Origin: Chitinophaga sp. YR627
Lineage (GTDB): Bacteria > Bacteroidota > Bacteroidia > Chitinophagales > Chitinophagaceae
Direction: 5' to 3'
Assembly: GCF_900114995.1 (NCBI RefSeq)
Contig: NZ_FOUX01000001.1
Location: 124,001 to 188,000 of the forward strand
DNA length: 64,000 bases
The notes beneath the pieces were generated by a model, which worked only from the letters and a program-made list of their open reading frames with translations, was not told the origin of the DNA and did not search any database. The position numbers and the translations under genes are program-made. This document shows positions 48,401-56,346 of this stretch, piece by piece; positions within the stretch are counted from its first letter, which is position 1, and every line of letters begins with the position of its first letter.

Positions 48401-51166
48401 CAGTTGCTGGAAAGTGCAGGTTATACAAAAGATACCCTGAAGCGAAAATATAACGGAGCAGTAGGTGTATTTGCAGGGGCCATGTATAATCATTATCAGC
48501 TACTGGGCGGTGGAGATGCCCAGGAGGCGGTAACTGCCTTATCGAGTCACAGCGCCATTGCCAACAGGGTATCCTATTATTTTAATCTGCAGGGGCCTTC
48601 CCTGGCTGTTGATACAGCCTGTTCTTCTTCTTTGGTAGCCTTGCATTATGCCTGTGAGAGTATCCGGAAAGGTGAGTGTAAAATGGCGATCGCCGGAGGA
48701 GTAAATGTGACAGTGCATCCGAAGAAATATACGGGACTGAGTCTGACGGGTATGATCGGCAGTCATCCGGACAGCCGGAGTTTCAGCGCAGGAGATGGAT
48801 ATCTCCCTGCGGATGGCGTCGGCGCGGTTTTGCTAAAACCCTTATCCGCAGCGATAGCAGATAATGATCATATACTGGCGGTGGTGCGATCTACGGCGAT
48901 TAGTCATAATGGACAATCCAACGGATTTACAGTACCTAATTTAACGGCACAGGCACAGCTGATAGAACAGCATTTCCGCAATGCTGGTATCGATCCTTCT
49001 AAAGTCAGTTATGTGGAGGCTGCGGCGAATGGATCTGCTATGGGAGATGCGATTGAATTTGCCGCACTTTCCAGGGCTTTCAGGAAGTTCTCTGATCAAC
49101 AGCGTTTTTGTGCTATAGGGGCTGTTAAGTCGAATATAGGACATGCAGAGGCGGCATCAGGTATGTCTCAGCTGAGTAAAGCTGTTTTACAACTACACCA
49201 CAGACAGTTGGTGCCTACACTCAGAAAAGGAGCGCTGAATCCTGATATCATATGGGAGGATTCTCCGTTTTATCTGCAGGATCGCCTGGAGGAATGGAAC
49301 AGGCCTTTCCCGCTACTCGCAACGGTTAGCTCTTTTGGCGCAGGTGGAACAAATGTACATGTGATCCTGGAAGAGTTCCGGAATGAAGCAGTGAAAGACG
49401 TGGTGGATAGCGGGACCTTTATCATTCCTCTTTCAGCGAGGAGCGCCAGACAATTACAAGCGCAAAAATTACAACTATCCGCTTTTCTGGATACACTTAC
49501 GGATGTGTCCCTGACGAATATAGCGCATACTTTACAGACCGGCAGGGAGGCAATGCCTTACCGTTGGGTGGCCGTTGTAAAAGATATAACGGCATTAAAA
49601 ACGGCATTGCAGCATGCTCCGGAACTACCCGCTGATATACAGGTTTATACCGGCGAGCCCGGAGAAGCCGATGCAGCTGTCAGGCGTATTCTCTCCGGTA
49701 GTTCGCAGCAGGTATTACTGGAAACAGCGGCAAGGGAGAAGAACTATGATCTGCTGGCATTATACTGGGCAAAGGGCGCGCAGCTCAACTGGTCAGATCT
49801 CATTTTATATACCGGGGCGAAGAAAATGGTCCTGCCGGGATATCCTTTTGAGAAACGTCGTTGCTGGGTAGAAACCACTGATACGCCGTATCCCATAGGG
49901 TCGAAACCTATGCAGACAAACGGGATCAATGGAGAGACAAAAGAGCTGGCTGATCTGATAGCGGCAATATCAGGCGTGGACAAAACCGAGTTGGATGCGG
50001 ACAAACCGCTGGAAGAATATGGCATGGATTCCATGCAGATGATGCAGGTTGTACAGCAGTTACAGCTACATCATCATCCGGGCATACACCCGGGGCAACT
50101 GGTGGCTTGTCGTACGATCAATGATATCCGCGCAGTACTGGACGGGCTGGGAGGTTTTGTATCGAACCAGGTTGACCTGTCGCCATTTCCGGAGCTGATC
50201 AGGCTGAATGGCAGGAAGGAGGGCCGGCCCGTATTCTGGTTTCATGCCGCTGCGGGTGGGGTCGAGCCTTATCAGGCGCTGGCGCAGACCATTGAGCGTC
50301 CTTTTTATGGTATACAGGCCCGGGGGTATATGACTTCCCGGCAACCGCTGAAGGGTGTGAGCGCTATGGCTGCTTATTATGTACACATTATAAGATCAGT
50401 GCAGGCAACAGGGCCCTATGACCTGGGTGGTTATTCCCTGGGCGGTGTGATTGCTTACGAGGTGGCCCGGCAGTTACAGGAGATGGGGCAAAAGGTGAAT
50501 ACCATTGTGATGCTCGATTCACTGTATGGAGCAGAAGTATCTGCTGAGCGCTTCGATAAACGCGATGCGATATTACAGGCGGTGAACATGTCATTGTTCT
50601 CTGGAATCGTCCATTCTCCGGAACGCTTTAAAGAAATTCTTATAAACAGGTCACTTGTTAGTGATATAACGGATATGGATGAATTGATCTCAACGCTGAT
50701 GGCACATTTTAAAGAACGGGGAGGTACGCAATCACTTGCCAGACTGGAGGAATTCATCAGACAGAGTGTACGGGTGCAGGAAGCATATGCAGTAGACCAG
50801 TATGAGGTATTCCCACTGCCGGATCCTACGGGAATAAAGTGTCACTACTTCCGGAATGGAAATGGATATTTTCTGGGAGAGCTGGCGCCGTTCTTTATGC
50901 TTAGTAAAGAGCAGCCAGCCTATGATCATATTAATTACTGGGCCGAGTGGGAGCAGCAGATACCGGATTTTGAGATGACAGATCTGGATGTGGCGAATCA
51001 CATGATGCTGCTTTCCGATGAAACTGCCTACAATATTATTAGCAGTTATTGTCACAAAATATATGCGACAGACGGTACAAATAGTGCAACAGTAGCAGGT
51101 GCTGCTGTAAAAAGACGGAATTTGCTGCTGGAGGAAAAGATTGCTGTGACAGCAGGTGAATCGTAA
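45431..51166 (+). CDS. Terminal trans-AT polyketide synthase (DH-KR-ACP / KS0-ACP-TE)
   Basis: 1911 aa, 6 nt after the preceding PKS. An N-terminal docking segment (~1-35) faces the helical tail of the previous protein and joins KS10 to its DH. DH: His71 (HVAAGRKIVP) and Asp237 (DAALQ), intact. KR ~497-697: TGGTGGLG, Tyr646, Asn650, intact. ACP: GIES with Ser802, Asp replaced by Glu801. KS11 ~895-1315: Cys1064 in TACSSS, but HGTGT reads AANGS with Ala1198 for His, so it should not condense and probably only transacylates. ACP Ser1534 (GMDSM). Thioesterase ~1585-1880: nucleophile Ser1669 in GYSLGG, Asp1696 and probable His1857. The TE releases the finished chain, as acid or macrolactone; which one cannot be read from the sequence. 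Confidence 0.94.
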   Translation: MKELVTYILNELKADRISRSEAVRLLKQAGTNGPAADTIVLHPLIHRSTSTPGGQVFESVFTGTEFFLTDHVAAGRKIVPGTVYLEMARAAVALSTGVAEDAIALSRVSWQQPMVVSDEAVNVYTALQVQEDETVFFEIYSEWDGVKTIYSNGWAALTESDDTASSDIAEQSAELPILLTGDACYQLFEKAGMVYGPAFRAIQQISGNEERVVVDLLLPEALESSMGDYPLHPVLLDAALQGSIGLTIGDAVMKSKAPFALEAVKVYRPCSARMQAIITYSKGYTGYGNIQQLDIQLKDQQGNLCVLLKGFTFRLLDLGVSEQLLLLEKKELPFTAANDPVTPDYERHVILLYGDAVPFAGIIQEAFDKSKVLTIETGSDTLPDNFMSNAERLFLEIKRLLEVRVTGRTLLQVVMTGAHHSLLAGGLKGMLQTAVLEYPLLDAKLIETDETGTGLIAVLKQHAGPGPLYVKYREGKGWQENWSPLSAGSDTTPWKDGGVYLITGGTGGLGQLFAREILSRTQDAIVILAGRRAQDNSISSLLEALNSETGKVVYRQMNLSDASAVNTDIQDIVSLYGGLHGVIHSAGLTKDAYITKKDITDFREVLLPKVTGTVHLENACRDIALDFFILFSSGAGVTGNAGQADYATANAFLDTFALDRSSYVAERKMNVRWLSINWPLWEEGGMDISREARQLLWQTTGMTPMSTTNGLQAFYKAWASHKTQVLVMQGDPQKLQTFFRQPEKRTEKRQTTSQKNIPVIDNSVDIQAAALTYFSHQLADFVKLPYHEIESDVTLDKYGIESILMMQLVSHFEKQFGPLPRTLFFEYQTIAELTGYFISEHSAQLQTILGVGKKPNEEKVSKPVERPVAYLREKKPLKSTSAKAVNPTADRDKEAIAIIAIEGRYPQSANIAAFWDNLRSGKDCITTVPTERWDNSRYFEQRSAAPGKTHCNWGGFISAADQFDPLFFNISPREASLTDPQERLFLETVWQLLESAGYTKDTLKRKYNGAVGVFAGAMYNHYQLLGGGDAQEAVTALSSHSAIANRVSYYFNLQGPSLAVDTACSSSLVALHYACESIRKGECKMAIAGGVNVTVHPKKYTGLSLTGMIGSHPDSRSFSAGDGYLPADGVGAVLLKPLSAAIADNDHILAVVRSTAISHNGQSNGFTVPNLTAQAQLIEQHFRNAGIDPSKVSYVEAAANGSAMGDAIEFAALSRAFRKFSDQQRFCAIGAVKSNIGHAEAASGMSQLSKAVLQLHHRQLVPTLRKGALNPDIIWEDSPFYLQDRLEEWNRPFPLLATVSSFGAGGTNVHVILEEFRNEAVKDVVDSGTFIIPLSARSARQLQAQKLQLSAFLDTLTDVSLTNIAHTLQTGREAMPYRWVAVVKDITALKTALQHAPELPADIQVYTGEPGEADAAVRRILSGSSQQVLLETAAREKNYDLLALYWAKGAQLNWSDLILYTGAKKMVLPGYPFEKRRCWVETTDTPYPIGSKPMQTNGINGETKELADLIAAISGVDKTELDADKPLEEYGMDSMQMMQVVQQLQLHHHPGIHPGQLVACRTINDIRAVLDGLGGFVSNQVDLSPFPELIRLNGRKEGRPVFWFHAAAGGVEPYQALAQTIERPFYGIQARGYMTSRQPLKGVSAMAAYYVHIIRSVQATGPYDLGGYSLGGVIAYEVARQLQEMGQKVNTIVMLDSLYGAEVSAERFDKRDAILQAVNMSLFSGIVHSPERFKEILINRSLVSDITDMDELISTLMAHFKERGGTQSLARLEEFIRQSVRVQEAYAVDQYEVFPLPDPTGIKCHYFRNGNGYFLGELAPFFMLSKEQPAYDHINYWAEWEQQIPDFEMTDLDVANHMMLLSDETAYNIISSYCHKIYATDGTNSATVAGAAVKRRNLLLEEKIAVTAGES

Positions 51167-51226
51167 AAAAAGGCTTCGGTTTCTGAAAAAAAAGAAACAA
51201 ATTTGTCAGTATATAACCATTAAATC

Positions 51227-52054
51227 ATGAAGACGGCTAATTTAGTCAGCGAAACACTTGAACAGTTTTATTCAGAAACGTACGAGGAAATCAGGCTTGA
51301 AGTAGGATTAGGTCCACTTGAATTTGAACGCAATAAGGAGCTTATTCAGCGCTTTTTACCTAAGAATGGAGTCGTGGCCGATGTAGGAGGCGGACCAGGC
51401 GTCTATTCTGCCTGGATGGCTAAAGCGGGGTATGAAGTTTACCTCTTTGACCCCGTTCCGAAACACATCGAGCAGGCTACAAAAAAAGCTGCCAAATACA
51501 AGAAGAATCCATTCAAAGCTATATTGGGTGAGGCACGGAAACTGGACTTGGCTGATGCATCTGCAGATGTGGTGATCCTGCATGGTCCGCTGTATCATCT
51601 GCAGGAGAAAAAAGACAGGATCGCCGCGCTCCGCGAAGCGTACAGAGTATTGAAACCGGGAGGCGTGCTGCTTGGTTTTGCGATTAACTATACGGCTTCG
51701 ACGCTGGTAGGACTGACCAATGGTTATATCCATGATAAGGCATTCCTGGAGATGTGTCAGCAGGAACTGGCTACAGGTGTACACAATGCACCAGGCAGCT
51801 GGCCGGGTATTCTTCCGGAAGCTTATTACCACAGACCTTCCCAGCTGGCCGCAGAGGTAAAAGAGGCTGAGTTCGGGCATATTGATACTTTTGCGGTAGA
51901 AGGGGTGATCTGGCTGGACAGCAAGTATTTTGAAAACAGGTCAGATCCTGAGAAAAAGCAACAGCAATTTGCCCTGCTGAAGGCTACTGAAAATCATCCG
52001 GAAATGCTGGCTATGAGTCCGCATATGATGATTGCTGCCAGAAAGAACGCTTAA
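51227..52054 (+). CDS. Class I SAM-dependent methyltransferase, probable tailoring enzyme
   Basis: 275 aa soluble protein with the Rossmann SAM-binding motif DVGGGPG at 52-58, an acidic residue after strand 2 (LFDP), and the post-motif segment YRVLKPGGVLL. These show a class I methyltransferase (methyltransferase-11/UbiE-like); substrate and target atom (O, N or C) cannot be told. It follows the terminal PKS after 60 nt on the same strand and is closed by a long hairpin, so it is most simply the last gene of the PKS operon and would methylate the polyketide or its precursor. A start-proximal housekeeping role is not excluded. Confidence 0.85.
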   Translation: MKTANLVSETLEQFYSETYEEIRLEVGLGPLEFERNKELIQRFLPKNGVVADVGGGPGVYSAWMAKAGYEVYLFDPVPKHIEQATKKAAKYKKNPFKAILGEARKLDLADASADVVILHGPLYHLQEKKDRIAALREAYRVLKPGGVLLGFAINYTASTLVGLTNGYIHDKAFLEMCQQELATGVHNAPGSWPGILPEAYYHRPSQLAAEVKEAEFGHIDTFAVEGVIWLDSKYFENRSDPEKKQQQFALLKATENHPEMLAMSPHMMIAARKNA

Positions 52055-52063
52055 AATATATAG

Positions 52064-52120
52064 TACATAAAAGAGGAAAGGCTGTTCGCCATTGGCGAAC
52101 AGCCTTTCCTCTTTTATGTA
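52064..52120. terminator. Perfect 27-bp hairpin between converging genes
   Basis: Left arm 52064-52090 and right arm 52094-52120 are exact reverse complements with a 3-nt loop (ATT). A GC-rich core (GGCTGTTCGCC) is flanked by A-rich and T-rich ends, so it works as an intrinsic terminator in both directions. It separates the methyltransferase on + from the small gene on -. Confidence 0.85.
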
Positions 52121-52141
52121 GATGGAGGGACGTGCTATTTA

Positions 52142-52408
52142 TTATGATGCTGCTGCCGGAGACTCCGGAACAGCCGCTGGTTGCAGCAGGGCTTCATTAT
52201 GTGCTATAATGGTTGCCGCTGCCTTTTTCCTGTCTTTTTGCTGCTGTTTTTTGAGGACTTCTTTGTAGAAATCAGCTACCTTATCCAGTTGTTTGTCCAG
52301 GTAATCCTGTAGCTTTTCCTTTCCCTTCTCGTTTAATCCATCAAATTGAGCCATCATTACAAAGGACAGGCGTTTTTTTAAATCCTTTTTATCCACTTTG
52401 TGTTTCAT
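52142..52408 (-). CDS. Small highly charged hypothetical protein
   Basis: 88 aa from the ATG at 52408; an upstream in-frame ATG at 52534 would add 42 residues of poor, Cys- and Pro-containing sequence that does not look like protein, so the shorter start is chosen. The protein is Lys-rich and predicted all-helical (KHKVDKKDLKKRL, then LQDYLDKQLDKVADFYKEVL), followed by an Ala/Pro-rich tail. It has no signal peptide and no recognised domain. It stands alone, converging on the methyltransferase across the hairpin at 52064-52120, with a 14-bp palindrome 25 nt upstream of its start. Function unknown. Confidence 0.65.
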   Translation of the reverse strand: MKHKVDKKDLKKRLSFVMMAQFDGLNEKGKEKLQDYLDKQLDKVADFYKEVLKKQQQKDRKKAAATIIAHNEALLQPAAVPESPAAAS

Positions 52409-52432
52409 ACAGCAAAAATAAAGGACATCGGC

Positions 52433-52446
52433 GCGTTGATCAACGC
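52433..52446. promoter_or_regulatory. 14-bp perfect palindrome, candidate operator
   Basis: GCGTTGATCAACGC is a perfect palindrome in the gap (52409-52599) between the small - strand gene and the + strand lipoprotein. Its place 25 nt upstream of the - strand start fits a dimeric regulator site, but a single copy with no adjacent regulator gene is weak evidence. Confidence 0.35.
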
Positions 52447-52599
52447 ATGGACCCCGGAAAGAAATGTATAAACCATGGTTTTGCTGGTCGATTATCTGCC
52501 AGACATGTTTTGAGGGGGGAGACCCGTCCCGCATTTTTCGGTGGTTTATGGTTATTTTAGTAGAAAGAAACGCATATGTGTTGCCCCCAAATCCACAAC

Positions 52600-52929
52600 A
52601 TGCTCAGAACAGGCATCCTGTCTGTCGTATTACTATTTGCCGGAGGTTGTTACTCCTATCGCGTAGCTACCCATGCATTACCTTCCACCGGCGCATCTCC
52701 CCGTAACAGGATAAAAACCTGTAGTCTCTTCTGGGGATTGCTCAACAAACCACAGATTATCCGGACCCCGGTATGCGACTCGCTGGGTGTCAACGGTGTA
52801 GCGGAAGTAAGGGTGAAGAATAATTTTGGCAATGCCCTGCTGACTGTCTGTACCCTGGGTATTTATTGTCCGCTGACCATAGAGTGGCAATGCGCGACTC
52901 CCTGTCCGCCACCGGTTGACTCATTGTAA
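52600..52929 (+). CDS. Bor-like small lipoprotein
   Basis: 109 aa from the ATG at 52600, which gives a standard lipoprotein signal (MLRTG, hydrophobic ILSVVLLFAGG, then Cys17); the ATG at 52576 would place eight polar residues before it. The mature part ends with a hydrophobic stretch LLTVCTLGIYCPL and a following Cys, which resembles the LGIYTPL segment of Bor/Iss-type lipoproteins of lambda and enterobacteria. Bor proteins are outer-membrane lipoproteins; their Bacteroidota relatives have no known job. The flavin oxidase gene begins 26 nt downstream, so the two may be cotranscribed. Confidence 0.65.
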   Translation: MLRTGILSVVLLFAGGCYSYRVATHALPSTGASPRNRIKTCSLFWGLLNKPQIIRTPVCDSLGVNGVAEVRVKNNFGNALLTVCTLGIYCPLTIEWQCATPCPPPVDSL

Positions 52930-52955
52930 TTCTTCCACCTACAACTTCATCCCGT

Positions 52956-54467
52956 ATGAAAATTGTCAAAAACGGCTCCTTTACCTGGAGTAATGAGCAT
53001 CGCACCTTTTCCCTGCCGGTGCAGGATCTGTATGATCTCGCCAATGAGACAACGGGGACGGCGTTGGAGATCTATAACGATACAACCAAAGGTATTCAGC
53101 AGATTATCCGGGAGGCGATTCAAAGTAATACGCCGCTCCGGGCACTGGGTGGCAGCTGGTCATTTACCCCGATCGCAGCCTCAAAGGGTATTATTCTGAA
53201 TACCAAACTACTGAATATACGTTTCCCGGTATCCCAGGGGAGTGTTTCCCCGTTGTATAAGGGAAATCATAAGTACCTCTGTATGGCGCAGTGCGGCAAC
53301 CGGATATGGGAACTGAACAAGTTCCTGAATGAACGGGGCTTCTCTCTGTCCTCCAGCGGAGCCAGTAACGGACAGACGATTGCAGGAGCAATAGCGACGG
53401 GGACCCATGGCGCCGGACTAGATTTCGGTGCTTTACAGGAAAATGTGGTAGGGCTTCATCTGATCACCGGTCCGGATACACAGCTCTGGCTGGAGCGGTC
53501 TTCTTATCCGGTGATGGCGGACAGTTTCGCGGACAGACTAGGTGCTGATCTCCTCAGAGATGATGATGTATTTGATGCGGCACTGGTCAGTATAGGGGCG
53601 ATGGGCTTTGTGCATGGCGTTATGATTGAGACTGTGGATGACTTTCTGCTGGAGTCATATCAACGCCGGGTGCCATATGATGATGCTTTGATCCGTCAGC
53701 TGACAGCGCTGGACTTCTCCAATCCAAAGCTGCCTTTTCCCGGGGAGCGTCCTTTTCACATGCAGATGATGATCAATCCCTATGAGATGAAGAAGGGAGT
53801 ATATGCCACCACGATGTATAAGCGCCCTTATCGCAATGACTATACGCCTCCAAAGCCTAACGGGGCCGGTATAGGTCCCGGTGATGATGCCCCCTGTTTT
53901 GTGGGTAAACTGGCCGGAATAGTGCCGGGAGCAGTACCGCTGATGGTGACCAAAGTACTGAGTGAAAGTCTGAATATACATGAAAAGCAGTTTGGCAGGC
54001 TGGGAGAGGTCTTCAGTAATACGATCCTCAGGGGGAAGATTGCCAGTGCGGCGATAGGCCTTCCCCTGACGGCAGTACCACAGGTAGTACAGGCCCTGAT
54101 GGCCGTAAATGAGGCGGCAGGACCTTTCGTTGGTCTGTTCGCATTCCGGTTTGTGAAGTCCTCCCGTGCAACCATGGCATTTACGCGATTTGCCCCCGTA
54201 ACATGTGTGATGGAACTGGACGCGGTGCTGTCCAGGGAGACGCAGCGCTTTTATGATGCCGTGTGGGATAAGCTGGACCAGCTGAACATTCCGTTTAGTT
54301 TCCATTGGGGGAAAATGTCCTCTATCACGCCGGATAGGCTCCGTCGTATGTACGGAGACAGTCTTGATAAGTTTCTGCTGGCCAGGTCTAAAATAATCGA
54401 CCCTGCGACGGCGGGTATTTTCAGTAATGATATTATGAAAAGCTGGGGAATAGATGCGGTCAGCTGA
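52956..54467 (+). CDS. FAD-binding oxidase of the VAO/PCMH family (sugar-lactone/alditol oxidase-like)
   Basis: 503 aa. The N-terminal half has the FAD-binding pattern of the VAO family: LRALGGSWSF at 61-70 and GTHGAG at 149-154, as in L-gulonolactone and alditol oxidases. In those enzymes the first motif is usually GSGHS with a His that holds FAD covalently; here the position is Trp68, so the flavin is probably bound non-covalently or through another residue. The C-terminal half (FSFHWGK) fits a substrate-binding domain. No signal peptide. It lies about 900 nt beyond the PKS operon terminator and may be either a tailoring oxidase or unrelated. The substrate is unknown. Confidence 0.75.
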   Translation: MKIVKNGSFTWSNEHRTFSLPVQDLYDLANETTGTALEIYNDTTKGIQQIIREAIQSNTPLRALGGSWSFTPIAASKGIILNTKLLNIRFPVSQGSVSPLYKGNHKYLCMAQCGNRIWELNKFLNERGFSLSSSGASNGQTIAGAIATGTHGAGLDFGALQENVVGLHLITGPDTQLWLERSSYPVMADSFADRLGADLLRDDDVFDAALVSIGAMGFVHGVMIETVDDFLLESYQRRVPYDDALIRQLTALDFSNPKLPFPGERPFHMQMMINPYEMKKGVYATTMYKRPYRNDYTPPKPNGAGIGPGDDAPCFVGKLAGIVPGAVPLMVTKVLSESLNIHEKQFGRLGEVFSNTILRGKIASAAIGLPLTAVPQVVQALMAVNEAAGPFVGLFAFRFVKSSRATMAFTRFAPVTCVMELDAVLSRETQRFYDAVWDKLDQLNIPFSFHWGKMSSITPDRLRRMYGDSLDKFLLARSKIIDPATAGIFSNDIMKSWGIDAVS

Positions 54468-54510
54468 GGGGATATGGGCCAGTTGCGCTCCCGCTGATAC
54501 TTTTATGGTC

Positions 54511-54557
54511 GTAGTCAAAGTTGCACAATCGAAACCGTTTTGTGCAACTTTGACTAC
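54511..54557. repeat. 18-bp perfect inverted repeat with 11-nt loop
   Basis: Arms 54511-54528 and 54540-54557 (GTAGTCAAAGTTGCACAA and its complement) form a stable stem 43 nt after the flavin-oxidase stop. It has no T-tract on the + side, so it is either a Rho-independent-like terminator or mRNA-end stabiliser of that gene. The rest of the 54468-54773 gap is AT-rich and holds no convincing gene. Confidence 0.6.
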
Positions 54558-54745
54558 ATGTTCCCGCACATTATTTATCTTTCAAATACACCTGCATTTA
54601 ATTTTTTATTATTAAATACTAATATATGCAATCCCATTGCGGATAAGTCCGTATCTTGGAATTTTACTTTTGATTTGCAATGTAATAGGCGCCGATTTAA
54701 CAAACGAGAACTAAAATTGTATTTAGTAATGAATATCAGGCGACT

Positions 54746-54753
54746 TATCTTCG
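54746..54753 (+). promoter_or_regulatory. Possible Bacteroidota -7 promoter element for the Mla operon
   Basis: TATCTTCG differs by one base from the Bacteroidota -7 consensus TAnnTTTG and lies 20 nt before the mlaE ATG. No good -33 TTTG is found at the usual distance (a TTG lies ~26 nt upstream), so this is tentative. Confidence 0.3.
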
Positions 54754-54773
54754 CAAATTCTTAAACACAGAGA

Positions 54774-55568
54774 ATGGACTCAAATATCGAACAGCCGGAG
54801 AAACCAGTCATATCGAAAGGTATTGACGGTTTTTTTAAAGACATTTTTAACATCGTTTTATTCATCGGCAGAATCTTTAAGGAAGCCTTCAAGCGACCTG
54901 TTGAAATACGCGAGGTTATCCGTCAGTGTTATCAGGTTGGCTATAAGTCCCTGGCGCTGATCACCATGACCGGCTTCATTACCGGTCTCGTATTTACCAA
55001 GCAATCCAGACCTTCCCTGTCCGAATTTGGTGCTACCTCCTGGTTACCTTCTCTGATCGCTATTGCTGTTATCAGGGCGTTGGCGCCATTGGTGACGGCC
55101 CTGATCTGTGCCGGTAAGGTAGGTTCCAGTATCGGTGCGGAGCTGGCATCCATGCGTGTAACTGAACAGATAGACGCCATGGAGGTATCTGCGATCAACC
55201 CGTTCAAGTTCCTGGTTACGACCAGGGTCATGGCGACGACCATATCTATTCCTATCCTTGTTGGTTATACCGGACTGGTAGGTTTACTGGGGTCTTTCCT
55301 GGATATTCACCTGAACGAGCAGACCTCTTTTACCAGTTTCTTCCAGGAGGCATTCAAGAATATATATTTCCTTGATTTTATCACAACTGGGGTGAAGGCG
55401 GTCGTTTTCGGCTTTACGATCGGGGTGGTAAGCTGTTATCAGGGATACCATGCGACCCAGGGTACCCAGGGTGTAGGTAAAGCAGCGAACATTTCGGTGG
55501 TGATCTCCATGTTCCTGATCTTTATTGAAGAGATCTTTATTGTTCAAATTGCCAATTCTATCCGATAA
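54774..55568 (+). CDS. mlaE: MlaE-family ABC transporter permease
   Basis: 264 aa inner-membrane permease of the MlaE family. After a soluble N-terminus and an amphipathic helix (~20-45) it shows the family's membrane core with ITGLVFTKQS near 65-75 and ALICAGKVGSSIGAELASMRVTEQ-type loop near 110-135, a hallmark that contacts the ATPase. Together with the next two genes it forms an MCE-type transporter that moves phospholipids or other lipids between inner and outer membrane to keep outer-membrane asymmetry. The first gene of a three-gene operon; MlaB and MlaC are absent, which is usual in this phylum. Confidence 0.93.
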   Translation: MDSNIEQPEKPVISKGIDGFFKDIFNIVLFIGRIFKEAFKRPVEIREVIRQCYQVGYKSLALITMTGFITGLVFTKQSRPSLSEFGATSWLPSLIAIAVIRALAPLVTALICAGKVGSSIGAELASMRVTEQIDAMEVSAINPFKFLVTTRVMATTISIPILVGYTGLVGLLGSFLDIHLNEQTSFTSFFQEAFKNIYFLDFITTGVKAVVFGFTIGVVSCYQGYHATQGTQGVGKAANISVVISMFLIFIEEIFIVQIANSIR

Positions 55569-55569
55569 T

Positions 55570-56343
55570 ATGAAGTCATTTACGCCGGAAATAAATATGA
55601 GCGAGAAGGTGATCGATATCCATGACCTTTACAAGTCATTTGGTACCAATCATGTGTTACGCGGTATTGACATAAATGTGCACAAGGGTGAAAACGTGGT
55701 GGTGCTGGGTCGTTCCGGTACGGGTAAGTCTGTATTGATCAAGATCATTGCAGGGTTGCTGAAACCGGACTCCGGTAGTGTCAATGTACTGGGCAAAGAA
55801 GTTGATACACTGAGTACCGTCGATCTGCGGGAGCTCCGTCTGAAAGTAGGGTTCTGTTTTCAGAATGGCGCGCTGTATGATAGTATGACCGTTGGTGAGA
55901 ACCTGGCATTTCCCCTGAAGCGGAATACCCCGGGTATCAGCAACGAGCAGGTGAGAAAGAGTGTGAATGTTACCCTGGAAGCGGTAGGTCTTTTAAAGAC
56001 CATCGACCAGATGCCTGCGGAACTCTCCGGTGGCCAGCGTAAGCGTATCGGCATTGCCCGTACCCTGATCCTGCGTCCGGATATTATGTTGTATGATGAA
56101 CCCACAGCAGGTCTTGACCCTATTACCTGCACAGAAATCAATAATCTGATCAACGAAGTACAACGCCGTTTTCATACCAGTTCTATCATTATTACGCATG
56201 ACCTTACCTGCGCCAAAGATGTAGGAGACAAGATCGTGGTAATGAAAGAAGGAAAGTTTGTGAAACAAGGCACTTTTGATGAGGTATTCAGCACCAAGGA
56301 TGAACTCATCAATGAATTTTATGACTATAATTTTATACAGTAA
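55570..56343 (+). CDS. mlaF: MlaF-family ABC transporter ATPase
   Basis: 257 aa from the ATG just after the mlaE stop; an in-frame ATG at 55597 (MSEKVID) is an equally plausible start, and the one at 55525 overlaps mlaE by 44 nt. Walker A GRSGTGKS at 47-54, signature LSGGQRKRIGIAR, Walker B IMLYDEPTAGLD and switch His (IITHD) are all present, so the ATPase should be active. It powers the MlaE permease. It is followed after 3 nt by the MCE-domain gene. Confidence 0.94.
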   Translation: MKSFTPEINMSEKVIDIHDLYKSFGTNHVLRGIDINVHKGENVVVLGRSGTGKSVLIKIIAGLLKPDSGSVNVLGKEVDTLSTVDLRELRLKVGFCFQNGALYDSMTVGENLAFPLKRNTPGISNEQVRKSVNVTLEAVGLLKTIDQMPAELSGGQRKRIGIARTLILRPDIMLYDEPTAGLDPITCTEINNLINEVQRRFHTSSIIITHDLTCAKDVGDKIVVMKEGKFVKQGTFDEVFSTKDELINEFYDYNFIQ

Positions 56344-56346
56344 GAT

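Noticed and set aside
1..51166. Hidden or remnant AT domains after the KS domains
   Set aside because: Each KS flank passes straight to the next domain through the short YPFxxxxYW-type linker; no GHSxG motif follows any KS.
53655..54569. 304-codon open frame on the - strand opposite the flavin oxidase
   Set aside because: It is antisense to a gene with clear motifs and its translation is Arg/His-rich with no domain or plausible start context.
54540..54764. 74-codon + strand frame before mlaE
   Set aside because: It starts inside the inverted repeat, has no family-like features and covers the probable mlaE promoter.
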